Of a DNA stretch of 14,165 nt, positions 6,727-13,475 are shown piece after piece. The stretch is taken from assembly GCA_030613145.1 (NCBI GenBank), contig JAUWMM010000012.1, positions 1 to 14,165 on the forward strand. Direction: 5' to 3'. The position numbers and the translations under genes were made by a program. The notes beneath the pieces are model-generated. The model was not told the origin of the DNA. It saw nothing but the letters and a program-made list of their open reading frames with translations, and searched no databases. Numbering within the stretch: the first letter of the stretch is position 1; each line of letters begins with the position of its first letter. The stretch is from Desulfobacterales bacterium. GTDB lineage: Bacteria; Desulfobacterota; Desulfobacteria; Desulfobacterales; C00003060.

Positions 6727-8676
6727 ATGACCGCTCAAAGCATACAACCTTTCGGACCCATCCATCCAGTCCCAGTCGTCCACTTCAGCGTAGAATTTGC
6801 AGATGCGGTCCGGCACTTGTTTCAACGTGTCAGGCCGGACGCCGTGGCCGTTGAACTTCCCAACTCCCTTTTGGATGTAGTCCAAAAAGGCGTACGGCGA
6901 CTCCCCGAGGTCTCGGTCGTGCTCTACCAGAATAACGCGGGAGAGACCATCTATCTGCCGATTGAACCAACAGATCCTGTCGTAGAAGCCATCCGATCCG
7001 GCCTTGAGGCTGATGTGCCTGTCCACTTTGTGGATCCGGACCTTGATGCGTATCCTTCCTATCGCGATTTTGTCCCGGACACCTATGCCGCCTACCGTTT
7101 GGGAATCGAGGCCTACTTTGACATCTATTCAAGGGAGGTCCTTCCCGTCCTTAAGAAAGGTCCGGCAGATGTGAGGCGTGAAACCGGCATGGCCTACCGT
7201 CTGCAAAAGCTTGCAGCCAAATATACCAAGATACTCTTTGTCTGTGGATTGACTCATCTTGAGGGTGTAAAGGCAGCATTTTTTCGTCCGCAGGCCGAGC
7301 CCCTTGAAAGGACAAAACGTACCGGGGTAAGCCTTTTTAATCTCCACCCGGACGATTTGCCTGAGGTCATGACCGAATACCCCTTTTTGTCGGCCTTATA
7401 TGAATACCGAAGGCACAAGCTGCCCCCAAAACCCGAGTTGTCTAAGTTTACTGTTCGAAAGAAGATGGGTGTCCTAACCTTAATGAACGGCGGCAAGGAC
7501 ACATGTTCTGAAGAGGAGGCATTAGAAGCCTCTATACGCTGGAGCGTACATCACATGAAGCCGGGAGCGGTAGATCGTCAGATGGTCAGCTACCGCCTCT
7601 TTCAGCAGGCAGCCCGGCACTATCGTCAGGATACGGGCGAAGACGTCTATCGCTGGCAGAAGCGTGCTTTCTTCCGTTTTTCAAGAAATTGCGCACTTCT
7701 GGAAAACCGGCTCCTGCCTGATTTTTATCAACTCCTTATCTCAGCCCGAGGATGTGTGGACGATAACTTTTGCTACGCCTTCTGGCGATTGGGGGCCTTT
7801 TATCCTTGGCAAAAGTCCCAGGCTTCCATTGCCACTATCCGCATCAGCGGGGAGATGCTATGGCTGGGGACTCGAAAGATTCGTATCCGCAGGAGACTCC
7901 CCAGAATAAAACGCCGTCCGGTTTATATCCCCAAAAAGCGCCGAATGAAGGAACGGAGACCGGGTGAGTGGCTCGAGGGTTTTTCCGACCCATACATTTG
8001 TTCATATCCGCCCGAGGATCTGGTGATTGAAGATTACGGCAACTTTCTCAAGACTAAGCGGGTCAATGTGCTGGCGGCCGATGAGGCGGTCTCGGTGCCC
8101 TTTGAGACCACAATCCTGGCTGGGATCGATATGCGGGAGACAGTTAGACATAGCCATGAAGGGCGTATCTATGTGCGGGAGTTCAAGCGGATCAAGGGAG
8201 GCGTTGGCTCGATAGTCGTTATCTTTGATGATGACAAAACCGGACATCAGTATCCTTACCTGATGACATGGCTTGGTGAACACGACCAGGAATCGGATAT
8301 GGCCTTTTATGCCACTGACCCTGCGAATCACATTGTTGGGCCGGGGATCTCCCGGTGCACTTACGGAGGCTTTCTGATGACCTATCCGCCTCTTCGACTC
8401 GCTGATGTTTGGGGAGACCCGGAGTATGACTGGGCACGGACAAAGGCCGAGCGGCTCCTTTTGGCAGGCCTGGAATACAGCCTGGAAAAGCATGTTGTTT
8501 ACATTGCCAAAAAACCGCCGAGGTCCTTTATCAAACAGGTGGCAGACAGATGGGGCAAAAGCATCGTGTACATCCCGATTGGCCAGCTTTCACCCATCAG
8601 GCTAAAAGAGATACGTGCCCTCCACGTACTGGCAGGCAAAGATAGACGTGAGATAGCTAAAGATTATATCTGGTGA
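6727..8676 (+). CDS. Large conserved-looking protein of unknown function, TraB/ChaN-like N-terminus
   Basis: I do not recognise a characterised family for the whole protein. From ATG 6727 it has 649 residues. The N-terminal part resembles the TraB/PrgY/ChaN type of fold: VPVVHFSVEFADAVRHLF (15-32) followed by RPDAVAVELP (36-45), then the late strand-turn ILFVCGLTHLEGVKAAF (169-185). Those families are putative metal-dependent hydrolases, so this is only a fold suggestion. The middle has a very basic segment (about 382-411, IRIRRRLPRIKRR and KKRRMKERR). The C-terminal region (about 445-649) has well-formed motifs including AGIDMRETVRH (465-475), GGVGSIVVIFDDD (491-503) and a terminal helix-rich part. 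No signal peptide or membrane segment is seen. The frame opens earlier at GTG 6658, but that part is repeat sequence. The ATG has no clear ribosome binding site, so the start is uncertain. Confidence 0.8.
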   Translation: MTAQSIQPFGPIHPVPVVHFSVEFADAVRHLFQRVRPDAVAVELPNSLLDVVQKGVRRLPEVSVVLYQNNAGETIYLPIEPTDPVVEAIRSGLEADVPVHFVDPDLDAYPSYRDFVPDTYAAYRLGIEAYFDIYSREVLPVLKKGPADVRRETGMAYRLQKLAAKYTKILFVCGLTHLEGVKAAFFRPQAEPLERTKRTGVSLFNLHPDDLPEVMTEYPFLSALYEYRRHKLPPKPELSKFTVRKKMGVLTLMNGGKDTCSEEEALEASIRWSVHHMKPGAVDRQMVSYRLFQQAARHYRQDTGEDVYRWQKRAFFRFSRNCALLENRLLPDFYQLLISARGCVDDNFCYAFWRLGAFYPWQKSQASIATIRISGEMLWLGTRKIRIRRRLPRIKRRPVYIPKKRRMKERRPGEWLEGFSDPYICSYPPEDLVIEDYGNFLKTKRVNVLAADEAVSVPFETTILAGIDMRETVRHSHEGRIYVREFKRIKGGVGSIVVIFDDDKTGHQYPYLMTWLGEHDQESDMAFYATDPANHIVGPGISRCTYGGFLMTYPPLRLADVWGDPEYDWARTKAERLLLAGLEYSLEKHVVYIAKKPPRSFIKQVADRWGKSIVYIPIGQLSPIRLKEIRALHVLAGKDRREIAKDYIW

Positions 8677-8825
8677 GAACTAAAATCAGGCTAAATGGGG
8701 AAAATCGCGTGACTTGAGCCTCAGCGCTCGACGAATTCCGAGGGGTTATTACTTTCCCCTTCAGCTTTGAACTTTGAGCTTTGAGCTGTTTCACTCTGCT
8801 CGCCGACCTGGCAGGCATTTTTCAG
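8677..8825. other. Short convergent gap with tandem TTTGA-type repeat
   Basis: No gene is seen. AGCTTTGA, ACTTTG, AGCTTTG and AGCTG follow each other at 8763-8788, a short degenerate tandem repeat. AGGGG at 8741-8745 can pair with CCCCT at 8756-8760, but it lacks a following T-run, so it is not called a terminator. Confidence 0.5.
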
Positions 8826-8915
8826 TCAAGTGGAGATGCCGAGCTTTGGCAGGATATAAGACTGAAGCAAAAACCATACAAGAAAAATGGCTAGTATAAT
8901 TAATATTTCGGACAT
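8826..8915 (-). CDS. 29-residue single-pass membrane miniprotein
   Basis: From ATG 8915 this encodes 29 residues: a short polar start (MSEI), then a hydrophobic stretch of about 17 residues (LIILAIFLVWFLLQSYI, 5-21), and a short tail LPKLGIST. It would sit in the membrane as one helix. The reason to call it is the strong ribosome binding site GGAGAGGA (minus strand, 8921-8928) exactly 5 nt before the ATG. A longer version of this frame, opening at 9080, would overlap fmdB out of frame and is not supported. It lies 38 nt downstream of fmdB and is likely co-transcribed with it. The function is unknown; I have the impression that similar mini-ORFs follow fmdB genes elsewhere, but could not check this. 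Confidence 0.7.
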   Translation of the reverse strand: MSEILIILAIFLVWFLLQSYILPKLGIST

Positions 8916-8920
8916 TTTAT

Positions 8921-8928
8921 TCCTCTCC
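8921..8928 (-). promoter_or_regulatory. Ribosome binding site of the 29-residue ORF
   Basis: The minus-strand sequence GGAGAGGA lies 5 nt upstream of the ATG at 8915. It is the strongest argument that the miniprotein start is 8915 rather than the upstream in-frame start at 9080. Confidence 0.7.
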
Positions 8929-8953
8929 AGCCAACGGCTGAAATTGTTTAGGC

Positions 8954-9163
8954 TCACGAGAAGCCCCTGGAAGTCGTGCCGCATGAGGATGACGCAGACG
9001 CTCCGGCCTTTGTACCGGTCGTGCTCGAAGAAAATATGGACAGCAGACGTCCCGGCTTGGAGGCCCCGCATTCGGGGCACTTCATCGGTCCCTTTTCGTT
9101 TGAAAATACTATTTGCTCAAATTCGTGACCACATTGGGGACAGCGAAATTCATACAGCGGCAT
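8954..9163 (-). CDS. FmdB-family zinc ribbon protein
   Basis: This is a 69-residue small protein of the FmdB/CxxC regulatory family. The N-terminus MPLYEFRCPQCGHEFEQ is diagnostic. Two CxxC knuckles (Cys8/Cys11 and Cys29/Cys32) should bind one zinc. The C-terminal tail (about 44-69) is rich in Ser, Thr, Gly and Ala, as is usual in this family, and has one further cysteine (Cys61). The family name comes from a gene near methanogen formylmethanofuran dehydrogenase; its true role is not established, and regulation is inferred from the zinc ribbon. The start is firm: AGGAGGT (minus strand, 9168-9174) lies 4 nt before the ATG. It is divergent from the J-domain gene and upstream of the 29-residue membrane ORF. 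Confidence 0.9.
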   Translation of the reverse strand: MPLYEFRCPQCGHEFEQIVFSNEKGPMKCPECGASKPGRLLSIFSSSTTGTKAGASASSSCGTTSRGFS

Positions 9164-9212
9164 TGGTACCTCCTCGATTGACCATCAAGCACAATGTATT
9201 GTTTGAATAATA

Positions 9213-9234
9213 AATAACCATTTGTTCGGTTATT
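9213..9234. promoter_or_regulatory. Small inverted repeat between fmdB and the J-domain gene
   Basis: AATAACC at 9213-9219 and GGTTATT at 9228-9234 are exact reverse complements with an 8-nt centre. The repeat lies in the 110-nt divergent region that must hold both promoters. An operator is possible but no regulator is identified. Confidence 0.3.
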
Positions 9235-9273
9235 GCAAGTCTTTTTATCGATTTTTGATAAGGTCAGTTGATA

Positions 9274-9687
9274 ATGATAAAGAAATACCTGCCTTGGCTC
9301 ATCGCCTTGTTATATTTTATTTGTCCTTATGATGTGGTGCCGGATTTTCTACTGGGCCTCGGATGGCTGGATGACCTTGTTGTGCTTGGTCTTGTTCTGT
9401 GGTGGATGTCCAGGTTAAGAAGGGCATATCAAGCAAAGGGCACCTCTTCAGCGTATGCCGGAAAAGAGCAGGCGGCGCCCGGCAGGCAGGATGCCCCCGA
9501 GGAAGATCCGTACAAGATATTAGACGTTCAGCCTGGTGCCTCCAAGCAAGAAATCAAAGCTGCCTACAAGAGCCTTGCTGCCCAATACCACCCTGATAAG
9601 GTCCAGTACTTAGGCAAGGAATTTCAAGAACTTGCCCACAATAAGTTCGTAGCCATTCAAAAGGCCTACGATACACTCATGAAGTGA
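9274..9687 (+). CDS. Membrane J-domain protein with DUF1232-like N-terminus
   Basis: The product has 137 residues from ATG 9274. The N-terminus (about 4-46) is hydrophobic and contains CPYDVVPDFLLGLGWLDDL, the layout of the DUF1232 (YkvA-like) family, suggesting one or two membrane helices. A Gly/Ala/polar linker (about 50-76) leads to a J domain (78-137) with DPYKILDVQPGASKQEIKAAY and the essential HPD tripeptide at 106-108. J domains stimulate the ATPase of DnaK-type Hsp70 partners, so this is probably a membrane-tethered co-chaperone. There is no G/F region, zinc domain or client-binding domain. A TTG at 9268 would add two residues; ATG is preferred, though the ribosome binding site (AAGG 9260-9263) is weak and far. 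bioB begins 41 nt downstream and may share the transcript. Confidence 0.85.
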   Translation: MIKKYLPWLIALLYFICPYDVVPDFLLGLGWLDDLVVLGLVLWWMSRLRRAYQAKGTSSAYAGKEQAAPGRQDAPEEDPYKILDVQPGASKQEIKAAYKSLAAQYHPDKVQYLGKEFQELAHNKFVAIQKAYDTLMK

Positions 9688-9717
9688 TCATTTTGTAAAG
9701 GACGCTAAGTTCAAAAC

Positions 9718-9724
9718 AAGGAGG
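9718..9724 (+). promoter_or_regulatory. Ribosome binding site of bioB (GTG start)
   Basis: AAGGAGG lies 4 nt before the GTG at 9729, supporting this non-ATG start for bioB. Confidence 0.65.
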
Positions 9725-9728
9725 ACCG

Positions 9729-10565
9729 GTGGACAGGAGAACACTTAGCCTAATCCACGATGCAGCAAAGGGGGGCGAGCCTGTTACGGGACATATAGCT
9801 CTGGCAATACTTCGTTGCCCTTCTGATAATACACCTGAAATTCTTCGTGCTGCCACGGTCATGCGCCACCGGTATTTTGGGGACAGGATCAGCCTTTGTT
9901 CAATCCTGAACGCAAAGGGTGGTGCATGTGGGGAGGATTGTGCCTTTTGTGCTCAGTCATCATTTCACAAAACACCTGCTGAGGTCAGTCCACTACTAAC
10001 CAGTGAGGAAATTATCAAAGCATACCAGGCGGCAAAGCAAACGCCGATTGCACATTTTGGTGTGGTTACCAGTGGCAGGGCACTGCAGGGCGATGATATC
10101 AACCACATATGCGATGCTATCAAGACCTGTCCGGATTCCGATGTCAACTGGTGTGCCTCACTGGGGTGTCTGACTTTGGATCAGCTCAAGGGATTAAAGG
10201 AGGCAGGCATCAAACGATTTCACCACAATTTGGAGACTGCCGAAAGCTTTTACCCGACTATCTGTTCCACACACCCCTATGCTCAGCGCCTGGCCACGGT
10301 TCGTGCAGCAAAGGAGTTTGGCATGGAGATATGCTGTGGCGGCATCTTGGGCATGGGCGAAACGCCGGAGCAAAGAGTGGAGCTTGCTATTGCCCTGGCA
10401 AAAGAACGTGTGGATTCAATTCCTCTTAATTTTTTGATTCCAATCAAAGGAACGCCCCTTGAAAAGCAGGAGCCCATGAAACCGCTGGACATCATTCGAT
10501 GCATAGCCATGTTTCGGATGGTAAATCCACAGGCGGAGATACGTGTATTCGACGGTCGTATTTAG
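9729..10565 (+). CDS. bioB: Biotin synthase, interrupted by an in-frame TAG
   Basis: This radical SAM enzyme inserts sulfur into dethiobiotin, the last step of biotin synthesis. The frame to the TAG at 10563-10565 gives 278 residues. The [4Fe-4S] motif is Cys67-x3-Cys71-x2-Cys74 in GACGEDCAFCAQS. Other hallmarks are HHNLET (165-170), Cys142 in NWCASLG, ICCGGILGMGET (201-212) and Arg272 in IRVFDGR, equivalent to E. coli Arg260. Where E. coli has Cys97 (RFC), this protein has HFG (109-111). It also carries extra cysteines (Cys147, Cys179, Cys203), so the auxiliary sulfur-donor cluster may be non-classical. The start is GTG with AAGGAGG upstream. The protein stops about 45 residues short of family length, but the same frame continues after the TAG with matching sequence. 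This may be a recent nonsense mutation, an error in the sequence, or recoding. Confidence 0.92.
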   Translation: MDRRTLSLIHDAAKGGEPVTGHIALAILRCPSDNTPEILRAATVMRHRYFGDRISLCSILNAKGGACGEDCAFCAQSSFHKTPAEVSPLLTSEEIIKAYQAAKQTPIAHFGVVTSGRALQGDDINHICDAIKTCPDSDVNWCASLGCLTLDQLKGLKEAGIKRFHHNLETAESFYPTICSTHPYAQRLATVRAAKEFGMEICCGGILGMGETPEQRVELAIALAKERVDSIPLNFLIPIKGTPLEKQEPMKPLDIIRCIAMFRMVNPQAEIRVFDGRI

Positions 10566-10703
10566 CTTCGTGACTTGCAGTCCATGATCTTTTACGCCGG
10601 AGCCAACGGGATGATGATCGGTCCTTTGCTCACGGTTGCCGGGCAGGATGTTGAGAAGGACTTACAAATGCTGAAAGATCTCGAGGTCGATCATGCATCA
10701 TGA
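10566..10703 (+). pseudogene. bioB: bioB C-terminal part beyond the in-frame TAG
   Basis: Read in the bioB frame, these 45 codons and a TGA (10701-10703) give [19 protein letters not shown] followed by a tail containing LLTVAG and MLKDLEV. This is the normal BioB C-terminus that closes the barrel. With it the protein would be 324 residues, a normal length. The bioF start codon (10693) and its ribosome binding site lie inside this segment, so its end overlaps bioF by 11 nt, as in an intact operon. The absence of frameshifts or further stops suggests the TAG is recent, artefactual or read through. Confidence 0.85.
10683..10687 (+). promoter_or_regulatory. Ribosome binding site of bioF inside the bioB tail
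   Basis: GAGGT lies 5 nt before the bioF ATG at 10693. If ribosomes terminate at the bioB TAG (10565), they stop 127 nt short of this start, whereas in an intact bioB they would terminate right on it, allowing coupling. Confidence 0.65.
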
Positions 10704-11868
10704 AGCCTGGATCAATAAACGGCTCTGCGAGCTGGGCAAAAGCCAGCTGGATCGCCATCTGCAGGTTTATCCCGAGGCTGGTGGCAAGATTCAGATAGGA
10801 GACCGGTCTTATCTTAATTTTTCTTCCAACGATTATCTTAACCTCGCCCGACATCCGGATGTTGTTGCTAAGGCCGCCGAGGCCCTGACCGGTTCAGGAT
10901 GCGGCGCCACGGCTTCAAGATTGGTCACAGGAACGCTCAACCTGCACGATGAGCTGGAAGAAAGGCTGGCCCGACATAAGGGCTATCCTAGCGCCCTGCT
11001 ATTTGGAAGCGGGTTCCTGGCCAACGTGGGCACAATACCGGCTCTCCTGGACAAAAATGATCACGTGTTTGCAGATAAACTGGTACATGCCAGTATTGTG
11101 GATGCCGTCACGTTGAGCCGGGCGCACCTGTATCGTTTCCGCCATAACGATGTTGAACACCTGGAGCAATTGCTAAAAAAAGTAAGCTCAACATCCGGAC
11201 GGAAACTTGTTGTGACGGAATCCGTATTCAGCATGGATGGAGACCTTGCACCTCTTCAAGATATTGCCGATGTGGCACAGAGCCATGACGCAATGGTCAT
11301 GATAGATGAGGCACACGCAACAGGTGTTTTTGGGCCGAATGGAAGCGGACTTGTCAGTGAGTTGGGACTTGAGCCTTTGGTTAACATCTCCCTCGGTACG
11401 CTGAGCAAGGCATTTGGTGGCTATGGGGGCTTTGTTGCGTGTTCAAAGTCGGTTCGAGCTTTTCTGATCAATCATGCCCGCTCTTTCATCTATTCTACCG
11501 CCCTCCCACCACCGGTGGTTGCGGCAGCCCTTGGCGCACTGCAAGTGATCGAGGATAACCGTGACCTCGGTGCGCAATTGTTGAAAAACGCAGCGGCCTT
11601 GCGAAATCGCCTTCAAGAGGCGGGGCTTGATACCGGCAATTCCGCCAGTCAGATTGTGCCTGTCATGGTTGGCGAAAACAGCAAAGCACTCGCAGTCTCA
11701 CAAAAACTGAGAAGGCATGGTATCATAGGCGTGGCCATTCGTCCTCCAAGTGTCCCCCGTGGAACCGCAAGGATTCGACTCTCCGTGACGCTGTCTCATA
11801 CCAGGGAAGACCTTGAACATGTAGGTCAGGTTATTATTGCCACAGCACAGGGTGAGGGGCTGTTGTGA
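10693..11868 (+). CDS. bioF: 8-amino-7-oxononanoate synthase
   Basis: BioF is a PLP enzyme that condenses pimeloyl-ACP (or CoA) with L-alanine to give 8-amino-7-oxononanoate, the first committed biotin ring-forming step. The 391 residues match family length. The PLP lysine is Lys239 in [12 protein letters not shown], and the pyridine-nitrogen aspartate is Asp205 in [12 protein letters not shown] (203-214). His132 in [11 protein letters not shown] and the glycine-rich [13 protein letters not shown] (68-80) are typical of alpha-oxoamine synthases. The end [22 protein letters not shown] (349-370) favours BioF over KBL or ALA synthase, as do the bio neighbours. It overlaps the full-length bioB frame by 11 nt and overlaps bioH by 4 nt (GTGA). 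Confidence 0.95.
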   Translation: MHHEAWINKRLCELGKSQLDRHLQVYPEAGGKIQIGDRSYLNFSSNDYLNLARHPDVVAKAAEALTGSGCGATASRLVTGTLNLHDELEERLARHKGYPSALLFGSGFLANVGTIPALLDKNDHVFADKLVHASIVDAVTLSRAHLYRFRHNDVEHLEQLLKKVSSTSGRKLVVTESVFSMDGDLAPLQDIADVAQSHDAMVMIDEAHATGVFGPNGSGLVSELGLEPLVNISLGTLSKAFGGYGGFVACSKSVRAFLINHARSFIYSTALPPPVVAAALGALQVIEDNRDLGAQLLKNAAALRNRLQEAGLDTGNSASQIVPVMVGENSKALAVSQKLRRHGIIGVAIRPPSVPRGTARIRLSVTLSHTREDLEHVGQVIIATAQGEGLL

Positions 11869-12650
11869 AAAGACCGCCCCTAATATTTATTGCAGGCTGG
11901 GGCAACACGGCACAGGCGCTGCACCGTGTTGCGTCGGAGTTTGACGAGAGCTACGACGTTCGGGTAAGCTCAAGTCATGAAATCGCTTCGTGGTCTGATA
12001 CGACGCACCAGAGCCGCTCAAAGGCTGTCAAAAAGACCTCTCATATATCCTCTTATGCTGAGGGGCTCCAATCCGCCCTGTATGGACTGGAGAGAAAAGA
12101 CAACCCCTCCATTGTTGTTGGCTGGTCTGCCGGGGGGGTTGTAGCCCTGGAAATAGCCTGTGAAAATCCTGAGTTAATTGAGAGGCTTGTGCTCATAGGG
12201 GCGACACCAAAATTTTGTACTGGGGACGGATATCCCTGGGGGGTAGCTGCCCGAAATGTGCGTGCTATGGTCTTGCAAATCAGAAAAGATCCCAAGGCAG
12301 TACTTTACCGTTTCTTTCAGGATGTTTCATGGCCTGTAGTTGAATCAGAGTCAAGTATAAACGAAAAAGTAACCGCTGCCTGCCACATAGGAATCGAGCA
12401 CCTTGTTCACGGCTTAGAGTATCTCCGCACGATGGATCTGAGGGATAAGTTGAAGGCGGTTAAAATCCCGACATTGATCATTCATGGACGAGAAGACCGG
12501 ATTATCCCTTGGCAGGCAGGGGCATGGCTGAACAATTCATTGCCGAACAGCAGCAGCATCATACATGAAGGCGTCGGTCATAATATTCCTGTACGACGAC
12601 CAGTCGTGCTTGCATCTCAAATTAGAGAGTTCTTGGAGAATCGATGTTGA
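11865..12650 (+). CDS. bioH: Pimeloyl-ACP methyl ester esterase BioH-like
   Basis: This alpha/beta hydrolase of 261 residues is expected to cleave the methyl ester from pimeloyl-ACP methyl ester, ending the BioC-dependent detour through fatty acid synthesis. The catalytic triad is visible: Ser88 in GWSAGG (86-91), Asp211 in HGREDRIIPW (207-216) and His239 in GVGHNIP (236-242). The oxyanion-hole motif GWG (11-13) and the segment IGATPKFCTGDGYPWGV (111-127) resemble E. coli BioH. The insert at about 40-62 is less conserved. The start is GTG, overlapping the bioF stop by 4 nt, a sign of translational coupling. Placement between bioF and bioC supports BioH over a generic esterase. Other non-homologous gatekeeper esterases exist; BioG is an alternative name, but the family features fit BioH better. 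Confidence 0.85.
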   Translation: MKRPPLIFIAGWGNTAQALHRVASEFDESYDVRVSSSHEIASWSDTTHQSRSKAVKKTSHISSYAEGLQSALYGLERKDNPSIVVGWSAGGVVALEIACENPELIERLVLIGATPKFCTGDGYPWGVAARNVRAMVLQIRKDPKAVLYRFFQDVSWPVVESESSINEKVTAACHIGIEHLVHGLEYLRTMDLRDKLKAVKIPTLIIHGREDRIIPWQAGAWLNNSLPNSSSIIHEGVGHNIPVRRPVVLASQIREFLENRC

Positions 12651-13453
12651 ATGCTGAAAAACATCAACGCTCGGTGACTGCGCGATTTTCTGCGGCTTCT
12701 GCAACCTATCACGAAAGGGCAGAAGTACAGAAAATCGTTGCAGAAAGGTTATTGAGCCTGGCTTCAGCTGTCCGGTCCATTGGGCGCATTCTTGAGATCG
12801 GTTGCGGCACCGGTGGACTGACCGAATTATTCCTGGGGCATTTCCCAGGGGTTGCGATTGATGCAATGGATGCATCAAAGGAGATGATTGACCAGGCAAA
12901 AGAGCGATTGGCCGGAAATGATCGTGTTCGGTGGTTTGTCTCAGATCTCAAGACATTTGCCCCCCATGTTTTATATCCACTTATAGTGAGTAGCTCGTCA
13001 ATGCACTGGATTTGGCCTATCGAGGATGGGTTGAGGCGAATGGCTGATCTTTTGGAGGTAGGCGGTGATGTTGTGGTGGCATTAATGCTTCACGGCACTT
13101 TAGCCGAACTGCACACCATGCGACTCGGTGTGGCACCGCACAAACCGCCGCTCGGCCGATTGCCACTGGCCGAGGAAGTTCTTAGCGGAATGGAAAGGGT
13201 TGGATTGCGCGTGCTGGCAAAGCGGCAGGAAACAATCCGCAAGGAGTATGTATCAGCCGACGCATTTCTTCGTACGATTCATGAGCAGGGCCTCACCGGA
13301 GGTGACGTTTCTTCTTCGGAACGCCCCTTGACTCGCGGGGAATTGCAAAGACTTAGGGCAGAATACGAAGCCCGGTACACCAATGGTGGTTCCGGGGTCT
13401 TTGCTAGCTATAAAGTCTTGTATTTAAGAGCCACAAAACCAACACTGCGTTGA
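12644..13453 (+). CDS. bioC: Malonyl-ACP O-methyltransferase
   Basis: BioC methylates the free carboxyl of malonyl-ACP (or CoA) with SAM, so that the fatty acid synthesis machinery can elongate it to pimeloyl-ACP methyl ester. The 269 residues show the BioC opening VTARFSAASATYHERAEVQ (11-29), SAM-binding motif I ILEIGCGTGGLT (49-60), the motif II acidic DAMDAS (73-78) and VSSSSMHWIW (115-124), the position of the usual N-x-x-x-x-W motif. ATG 12644 overlaps the bioH stop by 7 nt, and GGAG at 12634-12637 lies 6 nt upstream. It is the last gene of the bio run. The stop (TGA) is only 22 nt from the stop of the convergent lipoprotein gene, and no clear terminator is visible between them. Confidence 0.93.
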   Translation: MLNAEKHQRSVTARFSAASATYHERAEVQKIVAERLLSLASAVRSIGRILEIGCGTGGLTELFLGHFPGVAIDAMDASKEMIDQAKERLAGNDRVRWFVSDLKTFAPHVLYPLIVSSSSMHWIWPIEDGLRRMADLLEVGGDVVVALMLHGTLAELHTMRLGVAPHKPPLGRLPLAEEVLSGMERVGLRVLAKRQETIRKEYVSADAFLRTIHEQGLTGGDVSSSERPLTRGELQRLRAEYEARYTNGGSGVFASYKVLYLRATKPTLR

Positions 13454-13475
13454 AGTAAGCCTTTTCGTGAATTGT

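Noticed and set aside
6589..7026. 145-codon minus-strand open frame opposite the 649-residue unknown
   Set aside because: It is antisense to a longer frame with better protein character, and its C-terminus translates the CGAAAT-type repeat.
7254..8493. Several antisense frames within the unknown gene (such as 8002-8493)
   Set aside because: They shadow the 649-residue reading frame, with no ribosome binding sites or recognisable motifs.
8916..9080. Longer 84-residue version of the miniprotein overlapping fmdB
   Set aside because: The extra sequence is an out-of-frame shadow of fmdB, and the strong ribosome binding site marks 8915 as the start.
9693..9719. BirA-type biotin operator before bioB (TTGTAAAG then GTTCAAAACAA)
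   Set aside because: Only the left half resembles a BirA half-site; the right half and the spacing do not match the usual palindrome.
10563..10565. Firm call of pyrrolysine at the bioB TAG
   Set aside because: No pyl genes are visible in the window, TAG ends at least three other genes here, and a simple mutation or sequence error is more likely. Kept only as a hypothesis to test.
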